Notes: generated by a model from the sequence alone, not told the origin. Shown: positions 5,250 to 12,052, numbered from the stretch's first letter. The stretch: DNA of 12,957 nt from Flavobacterium sp. (GCA_004296145.1 SEBM01000045.1:1-12957); one strand, 5' to 3'. Made by a program: numbers and translations.

Positions 5250-5996
5250 ATGAAAAATATAAAAATAGTGATGACTTTGACGCTGCTGCTTTTTTTAAGT
5301 ACAACCAGCATTTTCAGTCAGAACTCAGAGAAAAAAGGAATTGCCGTGTTAGAATTGTTTACTTCAGAAGGTTGTTCAAGCTGTCCGCCTGCGGATGAAC
5401 TGATGGGAAGAATCCAGAACGAATACAAAGACGATAATGTTTATGTTTTGTCGTATCACGTAGATTACTGGGACAGACAAGGCTGGAAAGATATTTTCAG
5501 TAATCCGGATTATACCAAAAGACAATACGATTACGCAAAATGGTTGGGAAAAGAACCCATTTATACTCCACAGCTTGTTGTAAACGGAAGAAAAGATTAT
5601 ATCGCTTCTGATGAAGTTGCGGTACGAAATGCCATCAAAACAACACTTACAAAACCTGCAACAGCGAATTTAGCATTAGAGGCAACTCAGGTAAACAACA
5701 AACTGAATGTAAGTTATACGGTAAACGGGATTTCTAAAAACAGTCGTTTGGCGCTTGCTGTTGTACAAAAATCAGCAAAAAGTAATGTGAAAAGAGGAGA
5801 AAATGCACACCGTATTTTATCACATTATCAGATTATAAAACAATTTAGCACCATTGCTTTAAAAAATAACGGAAACGGAAGTACTACTATTGCTGCGCCT
5901 AAAGATTTCAATACCAAAGATTTTGAAGTTATTGGTTTTGTTCAGGACAACAATACAGGTGCCATTTTGGGAGCAGAAAGAGCAACAAATAAGTAA
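5250..5996 (+). CDS. exported DUF1223 thioredoxin-fold protein, 248 aa
   Basis: A Sec signal covers residues 1-24 (Leu-rich core, IFSQ before the mature start), so the protein is periplasmic. The mature part carries the DUF1223 signature: ELFTSEGCSSCPPAD with a CxxC pair at Cys42 and Cys45, HVDYWDRQGWKD (70-81) and YTPQLVVNGR (105-114), whose Pro107 occupies the cis-Pro position of thioredoxin folds. A disulfide or thiol redox role is likely from the CxxC and fold; no substrate is established. It follows ohr by 126 bp of palindromic repeats, so co-transcription is uncertain. Its presence beside ohr and exported hydrolases fits an envelope stress theme. Confidence 0.88.
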   Translation: MKNIKIVMTLTLLLFLSTTSIFSQNSEKKGIAVLELFTSEGCSSCPPADELMGRIQNEYKDDNVYVLSYHVDYWDRQGWKDIFSNPDYTKRQYDYAKWLGKEPIYTPQLVVNGRKDYIASDEVAVRNAIKTTLTKPATANLALEATQVNNKLNVSYTVNGISKNSRLALAVVQKSAKSNVKRGENAHRILSHYQIIKQFSTIALKNNGNGSTTIAAPKDFNTKDFEVIGFVQDNNTGAILGAERATNK

Positions 5997-6034
5997 ATGA
6001 GAAATAAATTTAGCATATGTTAAATTTTCAAAAT

Positions 6035-6056
6035 AAGCTTACCTTTGGGTAGGCTT
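6035..6056 (+). promoter_or_regulatory. hairpin overlapping a TACCTTTG -7 element
   Basis: AAGCTTACC (6035-6043) pairs with GGTAGGCTT (6048-6056), including one G-T pair, around a TTTG loop. The same bases contain TACCTTTG (6040-6047), a full TANNTTTG match 27 bp before the kinase ATG. It can be a promoter for the kinase, a weak terminator for the gene before, or both. Confidence 0.45.
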
Positions 6057-6073
6057 TACTGATTTAAATTAAA

Positions 6074-7090
6074 ATGGAAAAACAAAAAAAACGCTTTGCC
6101 GTATCCGGCCGGGTAATATGGGGAAGCTCTGTAGCACTGGCAATTCTGGCTTCGATACCTAAATTATTTGATGCATTTTCGACACTGCATGATATCATCA
6201 TAAACTCTTCTATTACGTTGTGTTTTTCGGTTTTTATCTGGTATTATAATATCTACAGTTTACCGAAATTCTCGTCGCAGCGCACTTCTAAAAATCTTTT
6301 TAACGGAAAACTTTTACTGAGTGTTGTTCTGGGGATTCTGATAATGGTGGTTCTGGTAATCGCACATCAGGAAATTTTTCAGGCACAAATGGACGCTCCG
6401 ATTATGTTTGAGCTGCGAGGGGTTTTGATTAACCTGATTGTGTATATGTTTTTGCATTTGCTTTTTCAGAATTATCAAACGCAACAAATGGGAGTGGAGC
6501 TCGAACACACAAAAGCCTTAAATCTTGGCGCTCAATACGAATTACTGAAACAACAGGTAAATCCGCATTTTTTGTTTAACAGTCTGAATACCTTAAAATC
6601 AATGGTGGATATAAATGATCCGATGAGTTCGGAATTTATATTGAAACTTTCTGATTTTTATCGTTTTACACTCGAAAGCAGGAAAATGGATCTGATTTCG
6701 CTTAGAGAAGAACTTCAGATTCTGGATTCGTTTGTCTATCTTCTGAAAGCCCGTTTTGAAGACGGATTTGTATTGGAAAATGATGTAGACGCCAAACAAT
6801 ACGATGCTGCAATTCCGCCTTTTACTTTGCAGTTATTGATTGAAAACTGCATCAAACACAATGTTGTGTCGCTTGATAAACCATTAGTTATAAAATTATA
6901 TACCGAAGGAGATTTTCTGGTGGTTGAAAATAAGATTCAGCTCAAAAGAGGCGCTTTGTCGACCGGCGTCGGACTGGATAATATCAACCAGCGATTTGCA
7001 CATTTGCTTCACCAGGAAATTGAAATATATAAGGACGAAACCATTTTTAAAGTAAAAATACCAACAATCTATGACTATCATAATAATTGA
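6074..7090 (+). CDS. LytS/YehU-type membrane sensor histidine kinase, 338 aa
   Basis: This is the sensor of a two-component system in the inner membrane. About four hydrophobic segments (roughly 14-31, 42-60, 80-97 and 113-133) make up the input domain, with no recognisable ligand module. A short coiled stretch (138-158) leads to the His_kinase domain, QQVNPHFLFNSLN with phospho-acceptor His165. The ATPase part shows the N-box IENCIKHN (256-263) and G-box STGVGLDNI (296-304). The length is normal for the family. The last 20 bp overlap the response regulator start, so translation is probably coupled. The signal it senses cannot be read from the sequence. Confidence 0.93.
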   Translation: MEKQKKRFAVSGRVIWGSSVALAILASIPKLFDAFSTLHDIIINSSITLCFSVFIWYYNIYSLPKFSSQRTSKNLFNGKLLLSVVLGILIMVVLVIAHQEIFQAQMDAPIMFELRGVLINLIVYMFLHLLFQNYQTQQMGVELEHTKALNLGAQYELLKQQVNPHFLFNSLNTLKSMVDINDPMSSEFILKLSDFYRFTLESRKMDLISLREELQILDSFVYLLKARFEDGFVLENDVDAKQYDAAIPPFTLQLLIENCIKHNVVSLDKPLVIKLYTEGDFLVVENKIQLKRGALSTGVGLDNINQRFAHLLHQEIEIYKDETIFKVKIPTIYDYHNN

Positions 7091-7838
7091 AGATGAAGTA
7101 AAAACAGCAAAAGCTCTTGGACAATTAATTCTGAGTATCAGACCTGATGCTCAGATTTTGTCGTATATACAAAGTATTGACGGAGCGGTAAGTTACCTTA
7201 TGGAAAATGATCAGCCGGATCTTATTTTTATGGATATTCAACTCGCGGATGGTCAGTGTTTTGAGATTTTCAAAAACGTTGAAGTTTTATCTCCCGTGAT
7301 TTTCTGTACCGCTTTTGACGATTATGCGATTGAAGCTTTTAAATCAAACGGAATTGATTATGTTTTAAAACCTTTTTCGAGAGAAAGTATTTCGAATGCG
7401 ATTAAGAAGGCGGGCGAGCTGAAAAACTTCTTTCAGCGTAACAAAAAAGCAATGCCTGATTTTGATTATTTATTGACGAGAACGGGAGAAAATACAGGAA
7501 AAAGCAGTTTTTTGGTTTTTAAAAACAATAAATACCAAACGATTCAAACAGAGAATATTGCTTTTTTTTATATCAAATATGAAAGTCCAACGATTATGAC
7601 TTTGGATAAAAATGAATACCCAATTACACAATCGTTAGACGAGGTTCATAAATTATTGTCGCCAACGCAATTCTTCAGGATCAACAGACAATATCTGGTG
7701 AATTTTGCGGCTATAAGAGAAGCAGAGCATTATTTTTCGCGTAAGTTGCTTATTAAATTAACCATTCCGACAGAGGAAAAGTTATTGATTGGAAAAGAAA
7801 AAACAACCGCTTTTTTGAGCTGGCTGGAAAACAGATAA
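7071..7838 (+). CDS. LytTR-family response regulator, 255 aa
   Basis: An N-terminal receiver domain (1-115) has acidic residues Glu7/Asp8, phosphorylation site Asp55 in IFMDIQ, Thr80 and Lys100 in LKPF. A LytTR DNA-binding domain covers about 145-255 (FLVFKNNKYQTI through QFFRINRQYLVN to the end). LytTR proteins usually bind two 9-bp direct repeats separated by about 12 bp. Exactly such repeats stand in front of the two hydrolase genes and doxX in this window, so I infer these as its targets. The gene overlaps the kinase by 20 bp and forms a pair with it. The stop is followed by a gene-poor stretch and, at 8000-8030, a strong terminator. Confidence 0.94.
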   Translation: MTIIIIEDEVKTAKALGQLILSIRPDAQILSYIQSIDGAVSYLMENDQPDLIFMDIQLADGQCFEIFKNVEVLSPVIFCTAFDDYAIEAFKSNGIDYVLKPFSRESISNAIKKAGELKNFFQRNKKAMPDFDYLLTRTGENTGKSSFLVFKNNKYQTIQTENIAFFYIKYESPTIMTLDKNEYPITQSLDEVHKLLSPTQFFRINRQYLVNFAAIREAEHYFSRKLLIKLTIPTEEKLLIGKEKTTAFLSWLENR

Positions 7839-7883
7839 ACCAATTAATTTAGCTGTAAAAAGACAAATTAACTGGTTCTGATT

Positions 7884-7976
7884 TTAAAGCCATAAATCGA
7901 TTCCGGGGAACATAAAACAACTCAAAAAGAAAAGAGCTGATAATATAAAGCAGATAATTAAGATTATTTTTTTCAT
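7884..7976 (-). CDS. possible 30-aa hydrophobic peptide
   Basis: An ATG at 7976 opens MKKIILIICFILSALFFLSC and ends FMFPGIDLWL before a TAA. It has a lysine start, one hydrophobic segment and a Cys in LSC that faintly resembles a lipobox, with only ten residues after it. It lies downstream of the doxX terminator on the same strand and has no clear -7 element; the TTTACTTTAAAC stretch before it is a weak candidate. It could be a small membrane protein or a chance ORF. Confidence 0.35.
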   Translation of the reverse strand: MKKIILIICFILSALFFLSCFMFPGIDLWL

Positions 7977-7999
7977 TTTGATTGAAGTTTAAAGTAAAC

Positions 8000-8030
8000 A
8001 AATTGCCTAAGACAAAACCTTAGGCAATTT
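8000..8030. terminator. bidirectional terminator between the regulator and doxX
   Basis: AAATTGCCTAAG (8000-8011) and CTTAGGCAATTT (8019-8030) form a perfect 12-bp stem with a 7-nt loop. T-rich sequence follows on the plus strand (TGTTTT) and, more weakly, on the minus strand. It sits between the converging response regulator and doxX genes, 15 bp after the doxX stop. Confidence 0.88.
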
Positions 8031-8044
8031 TGTTTTATTAAGTA

Positions 8045-8440
8045 TTAGTTTGCTGCTACTGGACTGTAAGTTGCTGCGTATAATTTTCTAAACATTAGAT
8101 ATGTAACGCTTACCATTACAAATGCGATAATGGCATCTATTGTAGCCGGAAAGCCCAGCACGGCAATTTTAGAAAAGAAAGCAAAAATGATGTCGAAAAA
8201 TACTCCGGCAAATACCCATTCTTTCAAACGAAGTAATTTGTTCGGAATCAATAAAGTAATAACTCCGGATAATTTAAATACGCCAAGGATATAAATAAAA
8301 TGTGCCGGATAACCCAATTGTTGTGTGATTCCCCAAACGATTGGATTGTTTGTTAATTCGAATAAACCACTGGCTCCGAACCATAAAGAAGTTAAAATGA
8401 TTCCTGTCCAGTAAATGATTTTTGTTGATTTTGTGTTCAT
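8045..8440 (-). CDS. DoxX-like membrane protein, 131 aa
   Basis: A small inner-membrane protein with four predicted helices (about 8-28, 45-65, 75-93 and 98-118). The sequence FGASGLFELTNNP followed by GYPAHFIYILGVFKLSGVI is typical of the DoxX-like (DoxX_2) family, whose members are often linked to oxidative stress or to oxidoreductase partners, though the biochemical role is unsettled. The promoter region carries operator C, matching those of the two exported hydrolases, so co-regulation is expected although the gene lies on the other strand. The ATG at 8440 follows an A-rich leader. A terminator lies directly downstream. Confidence 0.88.
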   Translation of the reverse strand: MNTKSTKIIYWTGIILTSLWFGASGLFELTNNPIVWGITQQLGYPAHFIYILGVFKLSGVITLLIPNKLLRLKEWVFAGVFFDIIFAFFSKIAVLGFPATIDAIIAFVMVSVTYLMFRKLYAATYSPVAAN

Positions 8441-8470
8441 GATTATATTATTTTAAGTTATTTAACGAGA

Positions 8471-8478
8471 CAAAATTG
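8471..8478 (-). promoter_or_regulatory. Bacteroidota-like -7 element (CAATTTTG)
   Basis: CAATTTTG on the minus strand differs from TANNTTTG at one base and starts exactly 70 bp downstream of the first half-site of operator C, the same offset as at the two hydrolase promoters. It is 30 bp before the doxX ATG. Confidence 0.45.
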
Positions 8479-8511
8479 CGTCAAAGGCGTTAAATAAAAT
8501 ATTGATAATAT

Positions 8512-8548
8512 GCCGAAACGGACAAAATGAAAGTCGAACTGGACAATG
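8512..8548 (-). promoter_or_regulatory. LytTR-like operator C (9-bp direct repeats, 12-bp spacer)
   Basis: Read on the minus strand, CATTGTCCA (8548-8540) and TTTTGTCCG (8527-8519) are direct repeats 21 bp apart, followed by TTTCGGC. The layout equals that of operators A and B; the 12-bp spacer differs. It lies upstream of doxX. Confidence 0.65.
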
Positions 8549-8556
8549 TGAATTTT

Positions 8557-8728
8557 TAAACCGCGAAGGGCTTTTACCGCAAAGTTCGCTAAGTTTTTTT
8601 GAAGTACTTTGAACACAGTTTAAGTTCGCAAAGCTTGACATGCTTTGCTTAAAGCTTTGCGAACTTAAAACGCACTCTACTTAAAAAAAACTTAGCGAAC
8701 TTTGCGGTTAAAAAAAAATTGCGGTTAA
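8557..8728. repeat. palindromic repeat copy 4
   Basis: CCGCAAAGTTCGCTAAG followed by T7 (ending at 8600) is a perfect inverted match to AAAAAAA-CTTAGCGAACTTTGCGG (8684-8707). Within it, 8619-8636 and 8652-8669 form a second perfect 18-bp inverted repeat (TTTAAGTTCGCAAAGCTT). Outer TTTAAACCGCG and GCGGTTAA ends flank both sides. The interior matches copy 3. It spans the nitronate monooxygenase stop codon on one side and comes within 8 bp of operator C on the other, and may terminate transcription. Confidence 0.8.
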
Positions 8729-9804
8729 ACAGTTCCCAATATAGCTGAAGTTTCAGAAATTAAAACCTGCATCAGTTCATTTGCGCTGTGGTATTTTAGG
8801 GAAGTATTATTTTGTCCCGACCAGAAACTAATCATATTGGTTCTGTTTTGTGCGATCGCTGCCACTCTTAAGGGTGCGATTAATCTGGTTTGTAATGGAA
8901 AAGGCAAAACCTCTGTCTCAAAAGGAACACCTTCTGAAATTTTGTTGCTGATCATTCTTCCCATTCTTCCTGTAAGCGATTTTGAAATTGTGGTATGATT
9001 TAAACCACCAGAAAATAATGCTTCTTTGTGTAACGGATGCGCGCCAGATTCGTCAGTAACCATAAAAGCAGTTCCTAATTGTACGGCGTCTGCGCCTAAA
9101 GTCATTGCGGCGGCGATACCTTTTGCATCGACAATTCCTCCGGCTGCTATGATTGGTGTTTTTGTTTTAGCTTTTAATTGTTGTACCAGCGTAAACAATC
9201 CGGTGAAAGAATCCTGTGCGGGTCTTAGAAACGAAGCTCTGTGTCCGCCGGCTTCAAATCCTGAAGCTACGATTGCATCTACCTGGGCTTCTTCGAGAGC
9301 CAAAGCTTCTTCTAAAGTGGTTGCGGCTCCGATTGTTTTAATTCCTAATCTTTTGCTTTCCTTCAGGATTTCTTTGGACGGAATTCCAAAAATAAAACTA
9401 AAAACAGCAGGTTTAATTTCGAATAAAACTTCAACCTGTTTTTCAAATTTCGACGGAATATCAGTAGATAAATCCGGTAACGGAATCCCTAATTGGTCAA
9501 AATAAGGTTTATAGAGCTGTTTGATTTGCTCTATTTTTTCAGGCGGATAATTGACTAACGTTTTATCAACATCATTCACCCATAAATTGATATTATAAGG
9601 TTTATTAGTGACTTCTTTGATGGCTTTTCCGGCATTCAGGATTTCTTCGGGTGTTAAGGTATAAGCACCAAAACTTCCGAGTCCGCCGGCATTGCTTACA
9701 GAAGCCAGTAAAGCGGGAGTTGAAAAACCACCGCCCATCGGACCTTGTAAAATAGGATATTCGATACCTAATAATTGTGTTATTTTAGTTGAATTCCACA
9801 TCAC
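8725..9804 (-). CDS. nitronate monooxygenase (class I, FMN-dependent), 359 aa
   Basis: A cytoplasmic TIM-barrel flavoenzyme that oxidises alkyl nitronates such as propionate 3-nitronate. Visible motifs are QGPMGGG (20-26) at the N-terminal flavin loop, GFEAGGHR (182-189) with the family His188, IIAAGGI (218-224), GADAVQLGTAF (237-247) for FMN phosphate binding, and SFWSGQ (326-331) near the end. The length is normal. The start at 9804 lies 3 bp after the stop of the NTF2-like gene, so both are very likely co-transcribed and translationally coupled. A second Met directly follows the first, and either could start. The TAA stop lies in the end of repeat copy 4. Related flavoproteins include enoyl-ACP reductase FabK-like enzymes, but the AGGHR loop favours nitronate monooxygenase. 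Confidence 0.92.
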   Translation of the reverse strand: MMWNSTKITQLLGIEYPILQGPMGGGFSTPALLASVSNAGGLGSFGAYTLTPEEILNAGKAIKEVTNKPYNINLWVNDVDKTLVNYPPEKIEQIKQLYKPYFDQLGIPLPDLSTDIPSKFEKQVEVLFEIKPAVFSFIFGIPSKEILKESKRLGIKTIGAATTLEEALALEEAQVDAIVASGFEAGGHRASFLRPAQDSFTGLFTLVQQLKAKTKTPIIAAGGIVDAKGIAAAMTLGADAVQLGTAFMVTDESGAHPLHKEALFSGGLNHTTISKSLTGRMGRMISNKISEGVPFETEVLPFPLQTRLIAPLRVAAIAQNRTNMISFWSGQNNTSLKYHSANELMQVLISETSAILGTV

Positions 9805-9807
9805 TAC

Positions 9808-10182
9808 TTAATTTACGTTTGTTAGTAATTTGTTTACGATAACCCATTTACCATCAACAACGGCAAGGCTTAACTGATCATAATAGTTATATTCAAATAT
9901 CGGAACTTTAACTTTAGCAACAGCGGTATTATTGATTACTTCTAAAGATATGATTTCCATTTTGAATTTCTCTCCAAGTTCGTGCGGACTTTTGCGACCT
10001 TTTACACCTTCGATATACTGATCTACGGTTTTAAAATAAGGCAGTCCTTTAATGTCTCCAACGACTAATGCTTTTGGGTGAAAAGTCTTTTCTAATAATG
10101 CAGCATCACCATTGTAAATTCCGTTAAAATAATTCATTATCAATGCAGTAATTAAAGCTGCACTTGTGCTAAAATTGTCCAT
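9808..10182 (-). CDS. NTF2-like (Lumazine_bd_2 type) protein, 124 aa
   Basis: The pattern of an N-terminal helix with YFNGIYNGDAALLEKTFHP, then FKTVDQYIEGVKGRK, and C-terminal strands (VAKVKVPI, QLSLAVVDGKWVIVNKLL) matches the cone-shaped NTF2/SnoaL superfamily, in particular the small stand-alone lumazine-binding-like group of Bacteroidota. Members are small-ligand or accessory enzymes; the activity here is unknown. The stop is 3 bp before the nitronate monooxygenase gene, suggesting a shared role or at least a shared mRNA. The start is preceded by the A-rich leader repeat also found before ohr. Confidence 0.82.
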   Translation of the reverse strand: MDNFSTSAALITALIMNYFNGIYNGDAALLEKTFHPKALVVGDIKGLPYFKTVDQYIEGVKGRKSPHELGEKFKMEIISLEVINNTAVAKVKVPIFEYNYYDQLSLAVVDGKWVIVNKLLTNVN

Positions 10183-10198
10183 GATTTTTTTATTTTAG

Positions 10199-10222
10199 AT
10201 TTTAGATTGTTGATTTTAGATT
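10199..10222 (-). repeat. A-rich leader repeat, second copy
   Basis: This is an exact 24-nt match, on the minus strand, to 4681-4704. It lies 16 bp upstream of the NTF2-like ATG, the same role it has upstream of ohr. Confidence 0.6.
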
Positions 10223-10238
10223 TTATTCTCATTTTGTG

Positions 10239-10323
10239 TCATTTCGACTGAAAGGAGAAATCGCACTCGTAAATCGACAAAGATTGTGAAGTTTCTAGTG
10301 CGATTTCTCCTTCGTCGAAATGA
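10239..10323. repeat. MITE-like inverted repeat (TCATTTCGAC ... GTCGAAATGA)
   Basis: The arms at 10239-10267 and 10297-10323 are complementary over about 27 bp with two one-base bulges (GGAGAAATCGCACT against AGTGCGATTTCTCC); the centre is 29 nt. There is no ORF. It occupies the spacer between the SDR and NTF2-like genes and resembles a dispersed repeat I recall from flavobacteria. Confidence 0.8.
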
Positions 10324-10363
10324 TAAGATTGTGGTCAGACAAATCTCTTTAAAAGATCAAAAA

Positions 10364-11101
10364 TTAAATACTATGACCGGCAACGTGTCCGCCATCTAAA
10401 TTAATGATTTCTCCCGTAACAAAATTACTTTCAGCAAGATATAGCGCAAGTTCTGCTACATCGCGGGTTTCTCCGATACGGTTTAATAAGTGTAAACCAG
10501 CTAACGAATCGGCGTTGTCAACTCCGGTTTTTGCCTGAAGCGGACTTCTGATAATTCCGGGAGCAATTGCATTTACGCGGATATTGTTTTTTCCGAATTC
10601 GGCAGCCAATTGTCTTGTCAGCGCGTGTATTCCGCCTTTGCTTGAAATTGGAGCTGTTGCAGGGAAACCGTTAATGGCGTGATCTACCAATACAGTTCCG
10701 ATATTGATGATATTTCCTTCACCTTGTTTCAGCATTTGTTTTACAGCAGACTGACTTGTAAAGAAAGTTCCTTTTAAGTTAATGTTTAAAAATAGATCTA
10801 AATCTTTTTCTTCAACATCTAAAAACGATTTTGGTTCGAAGATTCCGGCGTTGTTGATTAAAACATCTGCGCTTCCAAAACGTTGTACGGCAGTTTCTAC
10901 TAATTTTTTTCCGGTTGCAATAAGACTAATATCGCCTGCAACCATTGCCACTTTATCGGCATTGTTTAATTCTTTGTATGTAGCTTCAAGATTGGCTGCA
11001 TTAGCCGAATTGATTACTAAATTGTGCCCTTTTTCTAAGAATAACTGGGCAATTGCTTTTCCGATTCCGGTAGAAGCACCGGTAATTATAACTGTTTTCA
11101 T
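10364..11101 (-). CDS. SDR family protein lacking the catalytic Tyr, 245 aa
   Basis: The start at 11101 (MKTVIITGAS) is chosen because the coenzyme strand must begin there; an in-frame ATG at 11134 would add eleven unlikely residues. The Rossmann motif TGASTGIG (7-14), NAG (84-86), Asn near 107 and the ending FVTGEIINLDGGHVAGH are clear. The catalytic YxxxK is not: Lys155 is present in PISSK, but position 151 is Pro, and the usual Ser segment reads INIGTVL. I recall SDRs from other bacteria with the same GFPA-SAP-SK pattern, so this looks like a subfamily trait rather than a decayed gene. It may be a non-dehydrogenase or use a different proton donor. It lies 115 bp after the tautomerase gene on the same strand. 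Confidence 0.9.
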   Translation of the reverse strand: MKTVIITGASTGIGKAIAQLFLEKGHNLVINSANAANLEATYKELNNADKVAMVAGDISLIATGKKLVETAVQRFGSADVLINNAGIFEPKSFLDVEEKDLDLFLNINLKGTFFTSQSAVKQMLKQGEGNIINIGTVLVDHAINGFPATAPISSKGGIHALTRQLAAEFGKNNIRVNAIAPGIIRSPLQAKTGVDNADSLAGLHLLNRIGETRDVAELALYLAESNFVTGEIINLDGGHVAGHSI

Positions 11102-11129
11102 TTTTATATTTTTTAATTGATTAATGTTT

Positions 11130-11208
11130 AACACACAGAAACACAGCGATGTTTAATTTAACAAGTGAAACACTTTTTCTGGTCTTAGAAACTATGTTCC
11201 TATGTGTT
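11130..11208. repeat. inverted repeat AACACACAG / CTATGTGTT
   Basis: The arms at 11130-11146 and 11192-11208 are 17 bp each with three mismatches. A small hairpin AAGTG-AAA-CACTT (11163-11175) followed by TTT lies between them. It fills the spacer between the tautomerase and the SDR and may attenuate read-through. Confidence 0.6.
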
Positions 11209-11216
11209 AGAATAAT

Positions 11217-11435
11217 TTATTTTTTTTGAGCTGTGATTCCTTTTTCGCGAAGAACAGAAACCTGTTCGCCTGCAAAACCCCAGTCGTCTAATTCTATTTC
11301 CTGAATCACAACATGTGTCAAACTAGGATCTTTGTCTAATACGTCGGTAATAAGATTGGTTATTCCGGCAATCAATTGTTGTTTTTGCTCTCTGGTAACG
11401 CCTTCGCGTGTAACCTCAATTTTTACGTATGGCAT
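11217..11435 (-). CDS. 4-oxalocrotonate tautomerase-like protein, 72 aa
   Basis: The protein begins Met-Pro, so Pro becomes the N-terminal catalytic base after Met removal, as in the 4-OT family, and residues PYVKIEVTREGVTREQKQQL match the first strand and helix. The substrate-binding Arg residues of canonical 4-OT (11 and 39 in that enzyme) are not conserved in simple alignment: Val and His stand there, although Arg residues lie close by. A keto-enol tautomerase of different specificity is likely. The C-terminal DDWGFAGEQVSVL is longer than in the 62-residue enzyme. It probably shares a transcript with the YceI gene, 47 bp upstream. Confidence 0.85.
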   Translation of the reverse strand: MPYVKIEVTREGVTREQKQQLIAGITNLITDVLDKDPSLTHVVIQEIELDDWGFAGEQVSVLREKGITAQKK

Positions 11436-11443
11436 GACTTTAT

Positions 11444-11485
11444 TGAATTATGAATTATGAATTATTAATTATGAGTTATGAATTA
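11444..11485. repeat. tandem heptamer array (TGAATTA x6)
   Basis: There are six contiguous 7-bp units: three exact TGAATTA, then TTAATTA, TGAGTTA and TGAATTA. The last unit contains the YceI stop codon (TTA at 11483-11485 on the plus strand). The array fills the YceI-tautomerase spacer almost completely. Confidence 0.8.
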
Positions 11486-12016
11486 CGCAAGTTTTGCTGT
11501 AACGTCTACGTCTAGTTCAAATTCGTTGTAGATTAAAGTATCTCCAAGATTGGTGAAGAAATTTCCAGAACGGAATTTCATATCGTATTTAGTACGGTCA
11601 ATGATGATTTTTCCGGTGGCTTTAAGTTCGCCGTTGTTGTTTTTTACTTCTAAGTTAAAACCAACTGGATGCGTGATTGCTTTGATCGTTAAGTTACCTT
11701 CAACAAAATAATTATCGGTAGCTTGTTTTGCTACAGCTTTAATGTCTAAAAAGGCAGTTTTGAATTTATCTGTAGAGAAAAAATCATCAGAAGCCAAATG
11801 TCCTGCAAACTGATCGTTTGTTGCCTGATCTGTTACGTCAAGAATTTTGATAGAAGTGGTATCGATTACTACTTTTCCTCCGGTAAGATCACCGTTTGCA
11901 AAAGTGAAGTTTCCTTCTTCGATATTGATTGTTCCGTTGTGAGAACCAGTTACTTTTTTACCGATCCAGTTTACGCTGCTTTGAGCATTTGCAATTTTAA
12001 AATTTTGAGTTTCCAT
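11483..12016 (-). CDS. YceI family lipocalin-like protein, 177 aa
   Basis: The pattern FKIANAQSSVNWIGKKVTGSHNGTI, then a TTSIKILD segment, HLASDDFF with FKTAFLDI, and ITHPVGFNLEV followed by IDRTKYDMKF is that of YceI beta-barrels, which bind isoprenoid-like or other hydrophobic molecules. Unlike many YceI proteins it has no signal peptide, so it should stay in the cytoplasm. A Crp/Fnr-type operator and a -7 element lie right upstream, and the Crp-family gene is the next gene upstream on the same strand. It appears to head a transcript that includes the tautomerase and perhaps the SDR. Confidence 0.92.
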   Translation of the reverse strand: METQNFKIANAQSSVNWIGKKVTGSHNGTINIEEGNFTFANGDLTGGKVVIDTTSIKILDVTDQATNDQFAGHLASDDFFSTDKFKTAFLDIKAVAKQATDNYFVEGNLTIKAITHPVGFNLEVKNNNGELKATGKIIIDRTKYDMKFRSGNFFTNLGDTLIYNEFELDVDVTAKLA

Positions 12017-12052
12017 ATTACTGTACTTTTAAATTGTTATTAATTTATAGTA

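Noticed and set aside
8482..8489. CGCCTTTG as the doxX -7 element
   Set aside because: It lacks the TA and lies 59 bp from the operator, while CAATTTTG keeps the 70-bp distance seen at the other two promoters. It cannot be fully excluded.
9026..9505. 159-residue open frame on the plus strand
   Set aside because: It lies antisense within the nitronate monooxygenase gene, whose motifs are complete. The Cys/Ser/Pro-rich composition is that of a shadow frame.
10364..11134. Longer start of the second SDR at 11134
   Set aside because: The added residues (MLNINQLKNIK) precede the first Rossmann strand without function, and the stretch before the ATG at 11101 looks like an A-rich leader.
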